Notes: generated by a model from the letters alone, not told the origin. Positions 47,646 to 56,878 are shown, counted from the first letter of the stretch. The stretch is 57,170 nt of DNA from Anaerococcus pacaensis 9403502 (GCA_000308255.3 HG326664.1:66712-123881), one strand, 5' to 3'. Made by a program: numbers and translations.

Positions 47646-48907
47646 GTTTTAAAATCGCTTAGAACGCATTTTAGAGCGAGCTTGCCGTGATAATAATTGA
47701 GCCCACCTTGCACATATGCTATATATGGTTCTCTGAGTGGACCATCAGCAGAAAGTTCACTAGTAGCACCTTCTACAAAACCGCCTGATGCCATTATAAC
47801 CGGATCTTCATACCCTGGCATTGGGAATGGTTCTGGAGTTAGATTGCTATCTACTGTTGATGCATTTTGTATTGATTTGCAAAATGATATTACCTTATCT
47901 GGATCTTTAAATTTAATAGCTTGCACTACATCGCTTCTTGGATCATCGATTTTTGGAGTAATATCATAGCCAAAGCTATCAAAAACTTTTCCAAATAAAA
48001 GGCCTACTTTGATAGCTTCCTTTACTATATGGGGAGCAAAATATAATCCTTGTAGTACTTGTCTGCTAGTACCAAAGCTTAGGCCCTCGTCTTTACCGAT
48101 ACCTGGAGCTGTAAGAGTATTTGCGCAAAATTCTACCAAATCCCTCTTGCCAGCTACATAGCCGCCAGTAACTGCAATACCACCGCCGAGATTTTTTATA
48201 AGAGAACCTGCTAGTATATCAGCACCAACTTCTATCGGTTCACGGTCTTCGGTAAATTCACCATAGCAATTATCAACAAATACAATTGTATCAGGATTAG
48301 CTTTTTTAATTTCAGTGATGGCCTTTTCTATTTCGTCTATTGTAAAAGCACGCCTTTCTGTATATCCTGTAGACCTTTGGATTAATGCAAGCTTGGTATT
48401 GCCATTAATAACTTCACTTATACCAGGATAGTCAATCATATTATTATTGTCTAATGCTAGTTTGCTATATTTTACACCCTTCGATAATAAATTGCCTTTT
48501 TTATTCCCAGCTATACCTATTACTTGTTGCATAGTATCATATGGATCATCTGTGATAGCAACCATTTCATTACCATGATTTAATAAGGCAAATAGTACTA
48601 AGCTTAGAGCATGTGTACCTGCAACTATACTTGGTCTTACCAAAGAATCCTCAGCTTTAAATATATCAGCAAATATTGCTTCTACAGTAGCGCGACCTGT
48701 ATCAGCATAGCCATAGCCTGTAGCAGATATGAAGTCTTGGGTAGACAGATTGTTGTTGTTAAAGGCTTTTAGGACCTTAAGTTGGTTATATTCAGATATT
48801 TGTTCAAGCCTTTTAAAATTTTTATCTAAATCTTCTTCGCCTTGTTGGATTAATTCATCAAATGAATTATCTATATTGTAATGTTGGTATACTTCGTTAA
48901 AATTCAT
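47630..48907 (-). CDS. ynbB: YnbB-like PLP enzyme (methionine gamma-lyase/aluminium-resistance family)
   Basis: A 425-residue fold-type I PLP protein of the family annotated as aluminium resistance protein or methionine gamma-lyase-related. Lys238 in SLIKNLGGGIAVTGGY is the probable PLP-binding lysine; VFVDNCYGEFTE has the Asp that contacts the pyridine nitrogen. ISATGYGYADTGR and PSIVAGTHALSL are family segments. The true reaction is not established. AAGGAAG precedes the ATG, which is inside miaA. In Bacillus the order is miaA-hfq-hflX-ynbB; here hfq and hflX are missing between them. Last gene of the operon. Confidence 0.88.
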   Translation of the reverse strand: MNFNEVYQHYNIDNSFDELIQQGEEDLDKNFKRLEQISEYNQLKVLKAFNNNNLSTQDFISATGYGYADTGRATVEAIFADIFKAEDSLVRPSIVAGTHALSLVLFALLNHGNEMVAITDDPYDTMQQVIGIAGNKKGNLLSKGVKYSKLALDNNNMIDYPGISEVINGNTKLALIQRSTGYTERRAFTIDEIEKAITEIKKANPDTIVFVDNCYGEFTEDREPIEVGADILAGSLIKNLGGGIAVTGGYVAGKRDLVEFCANTLTAPGIGKDEGLSFGTSRQVLQGLYFAPHIVKEAIKVGLLFGKVFDSFGYDITPKIDDPRSDVVQAIKFKDPDKVISFCKSIQNASTVDSNLTPEPFPMPGYEDPVIMASGGFVEGATSELSADGPLREPYIAYVQGGLNYYHGKLALKCVLSDFKTKGYI

Positions 48908-49844
48908 AAACTTCCTTTATAATGCTGATAATAATATCAGCTGCATCATCTTTATCTATATTATCCATGAGAATTTCATGGCTAAAACCATAATTTAAAT
49001 ATCTTTTCATCCAAGTAACTTGTCTTTTGGCATAGTGCCTGGTGTTTTTTTGAATGAGATCTATAAGATCATCTATATCTATCTCTCTTTTAATAAAAGG
49101 AAAGATTTCCTTATAACCAATAGCAGCCATAGACTGAGAGTCTTCACTTAGGTTATATTTATTAATCAAACTCACAAATTCTTCTATCAAACCTTCATCA
49201 AGCATTCCAATTACTCGATTGTTAATTTTTTGGTAAAGCTTATCACGGTTTTTATAGTTTAGGAAAAATAATAATGGGCTTATTTCTTTGTTTAATTCTT
49301 TTTCCCCAGTCCTAATCCCAGATGGGACTTGGCCGGTTGATTCATATATTTCAAGGGATCTTATTATCCTATTTGTTTCATTGGGATGGTATTTTTTTGC
49401 TGTAATAGGATCAATTTCATAGAGTTTGTTATATAGGTAGAGGCTACCTTTTTCTTCATTTAAGGCAGTAAGTCTATCCCTAATTTCTTCATCTTTTGGG
49501 GCAGCTCCATAGTTCATTTCAAAAAGAATCGAGTCAATATAAAATCCCGTACCGCCAGCTATAATAGGTATTTTGCTCCTATTATTTATCTCTTTTATCA
49601 AATCACGGGCCTCATTTGAAAAGTTCTCCACTGAAAACTCTTCATTCGGATATACCACATCTATCATGTGATGAGTGATGCCTTGGGTATTAGCTTCTTT
49701 GGCAGTACCTATATCCATCTCTTTATAAACCTGTTGACTATCAGCAGAAATTATCTCACCGTTAAATGCTTTCGCTATTTTAATGGCTATATCACTTTTC
49801 CCGCTAGCTGTGGGGCCTGTAATTATGATTACTTTATCAGTCAA
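48897..49844 (-). CDS. miaA: tRNA dimethylallyltransferase MiaA
   Basis: A 315-residue enzyme placing a dimethylallyl group on A37 of tRNAs that read UNN codons. The P-loop is GPTASGKSDIA; the DSQQVYKEMDIGTAK segment, GGTGFYIDSIL and RQVTWMKRY are conserved. It starts with TTG (49842-49844), with GGAG about seven bases upstream; no ATG is available nearby and the family N-terminus begins exactly there. The start lies eight bases inside mutL, so translation is coupled. Confidence 0.94.
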   Translation of the reverse strand: MTDKVIIITGPTASGKSDIAIKIAKAFNGEIISADSQQVYKEMDIGTAKEANTQGITHHMIDVVYPNEEFSVENFSNEARDLIKEINNRSKIPIIAGGTGFYIDSILFEMNYGAAPKDEEIRDRLTALNEEKGSLYLYNKLYEIDPITAKKYHPNETNRIIRSLEIYESTGQVPSGIRTGEKELNKEISPLLFFLNYKNRDKLYQKINNRVIGMLDEGLIEEFVSLINKYNLSEDSQSMAAIGYKEIFPFIKREIDIDDLIDLIQKNTRHYAKRQVTWMKRYLNYGFSHEILMDNIDKDDAADIIISIIKEVYEF

Positions 49845-51606
49845 AATACTTCTCCAATTGGTCTTTATGAATAACTATCATGATAGCCTTGCCATCGTAG
49901 GTCTTGTAAGGATTGTCCAGTTGATAGACATCTTTTATAAGAGCTATAGCTTCGGCTTCACCTATTTGTGCTCCCTTCCTAAAGGAATTTGATTTAATAA
50001 ACTTATAAATGCTCTTATTAAAAAGATCGCTTTCGTAATTTATATCTAATAAATCGTAGAAAAAACTATGATCTACGGGCACATCAAATATTTGAGGTAT
50101 AGACCTTATTATTACTTGATTTTCAGAATATAAGTCCACATCTAAACCGAGTTTATTTATATATTCTTTTTTCTGATTAAACTTAATCTTATCGTCAGCT
50201 TTTAGATTTATGATGATGGGGTTTAATAAAATTTGGCTAAATATACTAGACTCGTTAAATTGTTTCATAAATTCATCATATTTTATAGCCTCATCAGCTC
50301 TTCTGTGGTCTAAGACTATTATTTCATCGTGAGATTTATTAAATATAGAGTAACGACCAAAAATACTCGTTAGGTATGAATATTTGGGGCTATCTTCTAT
50401 AAAGCTATGAGGAGCTTCGTAGTTTTCTATTTTTTGATTAGTTTCCTTTACAAAAGTATTCGATATATCTAGGCTCTCATCAAAAAACTCATTATTTTCA
50501 TAACTACTAGCCTCTTCCCTTACTATATTAAAGGAAGCATATTTATCTAGCAAACTTGAATAATCACTAAAATCTGCAATTTCATTATTTGTATTCTCGA
50601 TTACTTTAAATTGGTCTGGGCTTTTTGATTCGTATAATCTATTTTTAATGCTAGTAGATAATAAGTGTGTTAGCTCATCTTCATAGTTAAATTTTATTTT
50701 TCTTTTATTCGGGTGGATATTTACATCTAAGTTTTTTGGATTGGTTTCTATAAAGATGAAAAAAGCCGGAAATCTCTGGCTAGGTATATAGGACCTATAT
50801 TCCCTTTCGATAGTATCTGTGATGAGACTATTATCTATGAGGCGATTGTTTACAAATATATATTGCAGCGACCTCGAACCTCTGTAATAATTTGCCGTTG
50901 AAATAAGACCTGTAATCTTATATATATCATTTCTAGCAGATATTTCTAGGAGATTATCAGCTAGATTATCATCTAATAGCTTAGATATCTTTACATCATA
51001 GGAATCATTTATATTGGTTTTAAATTCAACCCTACCATCTTTGATGAACTTGATTGAAACATCAGGATAACCAATTGCTAGAGAATACATAAGTTTGCTT
51101 ATCTGGTTGGACTCAATAGTGTCAGACCTTAAGAATTTCTGTCTAACTGGCAGGTTCTTAAAAAGATTTGATACCTCGATGCTAGTACCATCATTTGTAG
51201 CAATACTTTTAATTTTTGGATGACTTTCCTTAAAATCTATCTTACTACCTAGTTTGCTATCCTTAGTTTTTGATATGGCAGACACATCGCTCACGCTTAC
51301 GATACTGCTTAGGGCTTCACCTCGAAAACCAAGAGAATAGATATCATATAGGTCTTCAAATTTTACAATCTTTGATGTAGTGTGTTTTTCAAAAGCCAGA
51401 GCGAGATCATCTTTTGCAATCCCTACTCCATCATCAGTTACTCTTATATAGGTCTTACCGCCATTTTTTATCTCAACAGTGATATTACGAGCCTTGGCAT
51501 CTATGGAATTTTCGACTAATTCTTTTACAATTGAAACAGGGGACTCTATTACCTCCCCTGCTGCTATTTGTTCGATTGTATGTTGGTCTAGTTTTGCTAT
51601 AGGCAT
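49837..51606 (-). CDS. mutL: DNA mismatch repair protein MutL, endonuclease motifs lost
   Basis: A 589-residue MutL. The N-terminal GHKL ATPase is intact: ELVENSIDA, DDGVGI, SLGFRGEALSSI and, near 298, HPNKRKIKF. The C-terminal dimerisation domain is divergent. The expected DQHA(x)2E(x)4E endonuclease motif is replaced by DHRRADEAIKYDE (433-445), and the usual ending with CPHGRP by NPYKTYDGK (565-573). A clamp-binding-like QILLNP (458-463) is kept. Most MutLs of bacteria without MutH are nicking enzymes, so this one is atypical. Its ATG shares one base with the mutS stop (TAATG). Confidence 0.93.
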   Translation of the reverse strand: MPIAKLDQHTIEQIAAGEVIESPVSIVKELVENSIDAKARNITVEIKNGGKTYIRVTDDGVGIAKDDLALAFEKHTTSKIVKFEDLYDIYSLGFRGEALSSIVSVSDVSAISKTKDSKLGSKIDFKESHPKIKSIATNDGTSIEVSNLFKNLPVRQKFLRSDTIESNQISKLMYSLAIGYPDVSIKFIKDGRVEFKTNINDSYDVKISKLLDDNLADNLLEISARNDIYKITGLISTANYYRGSRSLQYIFVNNRLIDNSLITDTIEREYRSYIPSQRFPAFFIFIETNPKNLDVNIHPNKRKIKFNYEDELTHLLSTSIKNRLYESKSPDQFKVIENTNNEIADFSDYSSLLDKYASFNIVREEASSYENNEFFDESLDISNTFVKETNQKIENYEAPHSFIEDSPKYSYLTSIFGRYSIFNKSHDEIIVLDHRRADEAIKYDEFMKQFNESSIFSQILLNPIIINLKADDKIKFNQKKEYINKLGLDVDLYSENQVIIRSIPQIFDVPVDHSFFYDLLDINYESDLFNKSIYKFIKSNSFRKGAQIGEAEAIALIKDVYQLDNPYKTYDGKAIMIVIHKDQLEKYFD

Positions 51607-54215
51607 TATAGCTCACTTATCCTTTCTGTGAGTTCGTTTAGGACGCTTATTGCTTCTATTGGGGTCATTTCGTTTACATTTATATTACTTGCCATGGATT
51701 TGAGGCTATCAAATTTATCCTCATTTATCTGATTTATAGTTTCTTTTATATCAGCTGATTTATCTAGTTTAAATCCATCAGCCTGGTCTATTTTATTCAT
51801 GAATTTCTTGGCGTTATCAGTTATCTCACTAGGCAAACCTGAAAGCTTTGCTACTTCTATACCATAGGATCTGTCTGATTTGCCATACGATATTTTTCTT
51901 AAAAATACTAGATTGTCATCTTCATTTAATATTTCAATTTTTAGATTTTTTACATTATCAAGTTCGTTTTCTAGTATAGTTAGCTCGTGAAAATGTGTAG
52001 CAAATACTGTCTTAAATTTCTTTTTCTTTGATATATAGTCGACTAAAGCCATGGCTATGCTTAGGCCATCATCTGAGGAGGTGCCGCGGCCTACTTCATC
52101 TAGGATGACAAATGAATTGGCTGTAGCGTTTTTAAGGATATTACTTACTTCATTCATCTCAAGCATAAAGGTAGATTCACCTTTGGAAATATTATCACTT
52201 GCCCCAATTCTAGAAAATACCTTATCGCATATGCCGATTTGTGCTTCAGCTGCTGGTACAAATGATCCCATTTGCGCGAGTATTATGATAATAGCCATCT
52301 GCCTCATATAAGTAGACTTGCCTGCCATATTGGGACCAGTGATGATTTGTATTAGGTTATTGTCTTCACCAATATCAGTGTCATTTGCTATAAATTCATT
52401 TTCTTTAAGATTTTTTTCGATTACTGGATGTCTACCGTCTTTGATAATAATTTTGTTAGAATTATTTATAAGAGGTCTGACATAATTGTTATCAACTGAT
52501 ACTCTTGCCAGAGTATTAAGACTATCAATATTTGCAATCATCTTAGCTAGGGCTTGGAGCATTAGAGTTTCATTTAGAATTTGATCCCTGATTTGATTAA
52601 AGATATCATATTCCAAATCATTGACTTCTGCTTCCCCACCCAGTATGAGGCTAGATAATTCTTCTAGTTTTTCCGTGGTATACCTTTCTTGATTTTTTAA
52701 GGTTTGTTTTCTGATATAATCTTCTGGCACCTTATCGAGATTACTTTTGGTTACTTCAATAGAATAGCCATTATTTTTATTATAGATGATCTTAAAGTTC
52801 TTTATACCAGTCCTGTCACGCTCAGATACTTCATATTCTTTTAGTTTTTGAGTAGCTTCACCAGAAGATATTTTAAGATTATCCAGTGTATCGGAATAGC
52901 CTTCTTTTATGATCCCGCCTTCTGTGATGGCAATAGGTGGTTCATCTACTATAGATTTTTCTAAAAGTTCGTATAAGTGTCTTACATCAGGTAAATTTAG
53001 GCCTAGATTTTTTATTATATCAGTATTTGATTTTTCAAGGTATGCCTTTAAATTTGGTATTGGTGCTAATGAGTTTTTAAGTGATATGAAGTCACGGGCA
53101 TTGGCACGCTTATATGAAATCTTTCCTACTAGCCTTTCTAGGTCATATATATCGGATAAAAAATTATTTACATTTTGTGAGTCTATAGGATTATTATAGA
53201 AATACTCGACTATATCTAGTCTTCTATTTATCTTCTCCTTATCAATCAGAGGGCGTTCTAGCCATTCATTTATAAGTCTAGACCCCATTACAGTTTCACA
53301 TTGGTCGATGATTTTAAGAACTGTATCATCCTTGCTATTATTATTTAAATTGCGGTGTAGCTCTAGATTTTTTCTAGTATTAGCCTCAAGTTCAAGATAG
53401 TCATTGATTTCAAGGACTTCGAGGTTGTTGATGTGACTTAGTTTGTCATCATAAAACTTATAAATATAATCGATGAGATTTGCTAGGGACACTATTGATA
53501 ACCTGTTGTTTTCAATTTTTCTAAAGTTATCCTCACCTAAATAATCAACTATTGTTTGTATCCTTGACCTATAATCAGCGCTGTCATCAATATAGTTAAG
53601 GAATATATTAGAATTATTGTGTAGGTATTTATTTACTTCTTTTAGATTGAAATTTTCGTTTATTATGATTTCAGAAGGGTTTATCTTTTCAATCTGATCT
53701 ATGGCTCTTTTTGATATGAGATCATTTGAACCTTTAATTTCAAAAGTTACAAGCTTACCTGTAGATATATCTCCATAGGAAATAGAAAGACCAAAATCAT
53801 TTTGAAATAATGAAAGCAGATAATTATTTTCTTTATTATCTAGAGAATCCATGTCTGTGATAGTACCTGGAGTGATTACCCTAGTTATGGCGCGTTTAAC
53901 AAGACCCTTGGCTTCCTTTGGGTCTTCTACTTGGTCACAAATAGCTACTTTGTAGCCTTTACGTACTAGCTTATTCACATAATTATCTACTACATGATGC
54001 GGCACCCCACACATAGGCGCTTTTTTCTCGTGGCCACATTCTTTACCAGTAAGGGTCAGGCCCAGAGCTTTACTTACTATGATGGCATCGTCAAAAAATG
54101 ATTCATAAAAATCCCCTACTCTATAGAGTAGTAGGGCGTCTTTGAAGTTTTGTTTGACATCGACATAGTGCCTTAGCATTGGTGTTAGTTTATCGTAAGT
54201 AAAAGTTTCTCTCAT
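51606..54215 (-). CDS. mutS: DNA mismatch repair protein MutS
   Basis: A mismatch-binding ATPase of 869 residues from ATG 54215 (873 from ATG 54227). The N-terminal KLTPMLRHYVDVKQNF and the mismatch-wedge motif RVGDFYESF are present. The connector, lever and clamp domains follow, then the ATPase with TGPNMAGKSTYMRQ, the DEVGRGTSS Walker B and FATHFHEL. ATG 54215 is preferred since GAGGGA lies about four bases upstream, while AGGAG is only two bases from the ATG at 54227. It heads the mutS-mutL-miaA-ynbB operon. Confidence 0.95.
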   Translation of the reverse strand: MRETFTYDKLTPMLRHYVDVKQNFKDALLLYRVGDFYESFFDDAIIVSKALGLTLTGKECGHEKKAPMCGVPHHVVDNYVNKLVRKGYKVAICDQVEDPKEAKGLVKRAITRVITPGTITDMDSLDNKENNYLLSLFQNDFGLSISYGDISTGKLVTFEIKGSNDLISKRAIDQIEKINPSEIIINENFNLKEVNKYLHNNSNIFLNYIDDSADYRSRIQTIVDYLGEDNFRKIENNRLSIVSLANLIDYIYKFYDDKLSHINNLEVLEINDYLELEANTRKNLELHRNLNNNSKDDTVLKIIDQCETVMGSRLINEWLERPLIDKEKINRRLDIVEYFYNNPIDSQNVNNFLSDIYDLERLVGKISYKRANARDFISLKNSLAPIPNLKAYLEKSNTDIIKNLGLNLPDVRHLYELLEKSIVDEPPIAITEGGIIKEGYSDTLDNLKISSGEATQKLKEYEVSERDRTGIKNFKIIYNKNNGYSIEVTKSNLDKVPEDYIRKQTLKNQERYTTEKLEELSSLILGGEAEVNDLEYDIFNQIRDQILNETLMLQALAKMIANIDSLNTLARVSVDNNYVRPLINNSNKIIIKDGRHPVIEKNLKENEFIANDTDIGEDNNLIQIITGPNMAGKSTYMRQMAIIIILAQMGSFVPAAEAQIGICDKVFSRIGASDNISKGESTFMLEMNEVSNILKNATANSFVILDEVGRGTSSDDGLSIAMALVDYISKKKKFKTVFATHFHELTILENELDNVKNLKIEILNEDDNLVFLRKISYGKSDRSYGIEVAKLSGLPSEITDNAKKFMNKIDQADGFKLDKSADIKETINQINEDKFDSLKSMASNINVNEMTPIEAISVLNELTERISEL

Positions 54216-54237
54216 CGTATCCCTCATTTCTCCTTAT

Positions 54238-54246
54238 ATTATACCA
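54238..54246 (-). promoter_or_regulatory. Extended -10 promoter of mutS
   Basis: Minus strand TGGTATAAT (TG, one base, TATAAT at 54238-54243), just after the upstream terminator; no clear -35. Confidence 0.55.
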
Positions 54247-54250
54247 CATT

Positions 54251-54278
54251 AAAAAATACCCACGCGTACGTGAGTATT
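54251..54278 (-). terminator. Terminator after the dut unit
   Basis: On the minus strand AATACTCACG pairs fully (one G-U) with CGTGGGTATT around a TACG loop, a stable UNCG-type tetraloop, followed by six U. It overlaps the stop codon at 54277. Confidence 0.9.
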
Positions 54279-54813
54279 ATCTAATATCCAAGGTTTTGAC
54301 ATTGGTAAACCATGATGAGCTTTCGCCTGTGGAGGTATCTATGATGGCCATCTTGCCGTAGGCTGGTGAAAGGTCATATAGGGGCTGATCGTTTATCTTA
54401 TAAACCAAATACACCCTATCAGGTTCTAGGGCAGCAGACATAGAAAGTCTTTTGGTATTGCCTTCATTGTCTTCTATTACAATGGCTGCTCTATCACTTA
54501 AGTTGTAGTTGAGTTTACCAAGTATCCTCTCAACTGATACTCCTTCTATATCTACCTTCTCTAGATCATTATTGAGTGTGATATTTTTCTTGACTGCGCC
54601 AATTTTACGTATTTCTTCAAGAGTCAATGAATCTAATTGGTCGCCACCGCCTTTTACAATCAGTATTTCATTGTTGTATTTAGCTATTTCGCTTTCTCTT
54701 ATTCTATTTATTGATATTGTTGCAATGATAAGAACTAGGATAGCTATTATACCTACGAATATTATCCTATACTTATTTCTTTTTAATTTTTTATTTACTT
54801 TCTTGTTTGTCAT
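54277..54813 (-). CDS. Membrane-anchored protein with a sulfite-oxidase-fold-like domain, no cofactor cysteine
   Basis: A 178-residue protein with a basic N-terminus and one transmembrane helix (about 15-36); the rest (55-178) is extracellular. The segments LTLEEIRKIGAVKK, VDIEGVSVERILGKL, RVYLVYKINDQPL and WFTNVKTLDI resemble the core of oxidoreductase molybdopterin-binding (SUOX-fold) domains. It is much shorter and has no cysteine at all, so the usual molybdenum-ligand Cys is absent and a redox role is unlikely. A ligand-binding or structural role is a guess. Its ATG shares one base with the dut stop. Function not recognised with confidence. Confidence 0.7.
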   Translation of the reverse strand: MTNKKVNKKLKRNKYRIIFVGIIAILVLIIATISINRIRESEIAKYNNEILIVKGGGDQLDSLTLEEIRKIGAVKKNITLNNDLEKVDIEGVSVERILGKLNYNLSDRAAIVIEDNEGNTKRLSMSAALEPDRVYLVYKINDQPLYDLSPAYGKMAIIDTSTGESSSWFTNVKTLDIR

Positions 54814-55244
54814 TATCTACCAGTGGACCCAAATCCAGCTTCGCCTCTATCTGTCTCGTCTAGTTCATCTACTATTTTTATATCAAATCTTTGGTAAGGC
54901 TGGATAATAAGTTGGGCTAGCCTATCACCTTTTTTGATTACTTGTTCACTATCACCAAAGTTGTAGAAATACATCATTATCTCGCCCCTATAATCAGAGT
55001 CGATCACTCCAATAGTATTGGCAAGCATAAGATTTCTCTTAACACCAGTTGATGATCTAGGATAGACCCCACCAAAATATCCATCTGGTATGGCTACCCT
55101 AATGCCTGTATGTACTTTAACTGTTTCTTTCGGTTTTATAATTATGTCTTCTTCATTTGAACAAGGTAGGTCTATACCAGCAGACTGATCTGTTCCATAT
55201 GAAGGTGTAAAATTTTCACTTACTATTTTTAATTCTTCTCTCAT
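54813..55244 (-). CDS. dut: dUTP diphosphatase
   Basis: A 143-residue trimeric dUTPase turning dUTP into dUMP and pyrophosphate, keeping uracil out of DNA. The five family motifs are visible: SAGIDLPC (I), PRSSTG (II), GVIDSDYRGEIMM (III, catalytic Asp and sugar pocket), KKGDRLAQLII (IV) and the phosphate-closing tail RGEAGFGSTGR (V). GAGGAT lies about seven bases upstream of the ATG. First gene of a two-gene unit diverging from pepT. Confidence 0.96.
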   Translation of the reverse strand: MREELKIVSENFTPSYGTDQSAGIDLPCSNEEDIIIKPKETVKVHTGIRVAIPDGYFGGVYPRSSTGVKRNLMLANTIGVIDSDYRGEIMMYFYNFGDSEQVIKKGDRLAQLIIQPYQRFDIKIVDELDETDRGEAGFGSTGR

Positions 55245-55264
55245 AATACCATCCTCACCATGTT

Positions 55265-55292
55265 AATATACCAATTTTTTACACTTTTACAA
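55265..55292 (-). promoter_or_regulatory. dut promoter
   Basis: Minus strand TTGTAA (55287-55292), 16-base spacer, TATATT (55265-55270). It overlaps the divergent pepT promoter. Confidence 0.62.
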
Positions 55293-55305
55293 AAAAAAGT
55301 ATAAT
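55278..55305 (+). promoter_or_regulatory. pepT promoter
   Basis: TTTACA (55278-55283), 16-base spacer, perfect TATAAT (55300-55305). Its -35 region interleaves with the dut -35, so the two promoters probably compete for polymerase. Confidence 0.68.
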
Positions 55306-55324
55306 CAAAGAAAGAGAGGTAATC

Positions 55325-56542
55325 ATGGAAAAAATAGTAGAAAGATTTTTAAAATATATATCAATTGACACTAAATCAGACTTTAACAAAGCTTTGTCTG
55401 AAAAACCATCTAGTCCTGGCCAGTGGGACTTGGCAAAGCTATTAAAATCAGAACTTGAAGATTTGGGCCTAGAAGCAACTTTAAGCGACGAATGCTTTGT
55501 ATATTCTGAGATTAAGGCCAACACTGATAAGAAGTTGCCAAAAGTAGGTTTTATTGCTCATATAGATACTTCTCCTGAAATGGATGGTGGTATCAAAGAC
55601 CCACAAATAATAGATTATGAGGGCGGAGATATTAAGTTAAATGATAAGCTAGCTATTACTCCAAATGAGTTTCCGATATTAAATGAACTTGTAGGACAAA
55701 CTATAATCACAACTCGTGGAGAAACACTTTTAGGTGCTGATGATAAGTCAGGTGTAGCAGCTATCATGACAATGGCAGAATATTTCATAAACCATCCAGA
55801 AGTAGAACATGGAGATATCAAAATCACCTTCACACCAGATGAAGAAACTGGTACAGGTGCAGATACTTTTGATGTTGAGCTTTTTGATGCTGATTTCGCT
55901 TATACTGTAGATGGTGGTGTTCTAGGTGAATTAGAATACGAAACCTTCAATGGATGCGATGCAAAAGTAAGAATACACGGAAAATCTGTCCACCCAGGTT
56001 CTGCGAAAAATACAATGGTTAATTCACTTACTATTGCCAATGAATTTGATAGAATGCTAGGTGAAGTAAGAAGACCAGAACACACTGAAGACTATGAAGG
56101 CTTCTTCCACTTATTTAATATCAATGGCGGTGTTGAAAATACAAGTATGGATTACATCATTAGAGACCATGATAGGGATAAATTTGAAGCTAAGAAAAAA
56201 GAATTTGAGGCTAATGCTTCGTATTTAAACAATAAATACGGTGATGTGATAGAAGTAGAACTTAGAGATAGTTATTATAATATGGGTGATGTCCTAAAAG
56301 AGCATCCAGAAATAGTAGGATATGCAAAAACAGCTATGGAAAATCTGGGTATAGAACCTATCATCTCCCCTGTCCGTGGTGGAACAGATGGGTCTAAGCT
56401 ATCATTTATGGGTCTTCCATGCCCAAATATTTTTGCTGGAGGACTCAATTTCCACGGAGTATATGAGATGCTTCCAATCGAATATATGGAAAAATCAGCT
56501 GAAACAATTATTGAGCTAGTGAAAGTTATTGCTAATAAATAG
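55325..56542 (+). CDS. pepT: Peptidase T (tripeptide aminopeptidase)
   Basis: A 405-residue M20B zinc exopeptidase removing N-terminal residues from tripeptides in the cytoplasm. Zinc ligands: His79 and catalytic Asp81 in GFIAHIDTSPE, the bridging Asp in LGADDKSG, the Glu pair in FTPDEETG, the Asp in TVDGG and a final His in GGLNFHGVYE. The dimerisation domain (about 205-315) is intact. GAGAGGT precedes the start. Single-gene unit in an amino-acid-fermenting type of organism. Confidence 0.95.
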   Translation: MEKIVERFLKYISIDTKSDFNKALSEKPSSPGQWDLAKLLKSELEDLGLEATLSDECFVYSEIKANTDKKLPKVGFIAHIDTSPEMDGGIKDPQIIDYEGGDIKLNDKLAITPNEFPILNELVGQTIITTRGETLLGADDKSGVAAIMTMAEYFINHPEVEHGDIKITFTPDEETGTGADTFDVELFDADFAYTVDGGVLGELEYETFNGCDAKVRIHGKSVHPGSAKNTMVNSLTIANEFDRMLGEVRRPEHTEDYEGFFHLFNINGGVENTSMDYIIRDHDRDKFEAKKKEFEANASYLNNKYGDVIEVELRDSYYNMGDVLKEHPEIVGYAKTAMENLGIEPIISPVRGGTDGSKLSFMGLPCPNIFAGGLNFHGVYEMLPIEYMEKSAETIIELVKVIANK

Positions 56543-56557
56543 TAGTTGTTATATAAT
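56529..56557 (+). promoter_or_regulatory. Promoter of the small acidic protein gene
   Basis: TTGCTA (56529-56534, inside pepT), 17-base spacer and perfect TATAAT (56552-56557). Leader of about 40 bases. Confidence 0.68.
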
Positions 56558-56604
56558 GGATGTAGGTAGATAATACCATACATAACTAAGTAAAGGAGTT
56601 AAAA

Positions 56605-56871
56605 ATGACTGAAGATAAAAAAGATATACTTGATCCTGAAACAGGAGAAGAAAAAGAGTCTAGCCAATTCGAAGGTGACGAAAGCCTAGAAGAAGTTGCT
56701 AACAACCTAGAAGAAACTGAAGGTGAACACGATCCTGATGCTAAATTCATTACAGATACTGAAGAAAGAAATCCTCACTCAGATGAGGCTGATGCTGTAT
56801 CTGGTCCAACTGCAGAAGGCAGAAGAACAAGAGTAGACGATCTTCCAGAAAACCCATCTGAAGAAAACTAA
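56605..56871 (+). CDS. Small acidic protein of unknown function
   Basis: An 88-residue, highly acidic protein with no Cys, Trp or Tyr, few hydrophobic residues, and no signal or membrane segment; it is probably disordered. It starts with LDPETGEEKESSQ and ends with SGPTAEGRRTRVDDLPENPSEEN-like polar sequence. No family is recognised. A near-consensus promoter, AAGGAG well placed before the ATG, and a perfect terminator mark it as a real, probably well-expressed, single gene rather than a chance frame. Confidence 0.75.
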   Translation: MTEDKKDILDPETGEEKESSQFEGDESLEEVANNLEETEGEHDPDAKFITDTEERNPHSDEADAVSGPTAEGRRTRVDDLPENPSEEN

Positions 56872-56878
56872 TAAAATT

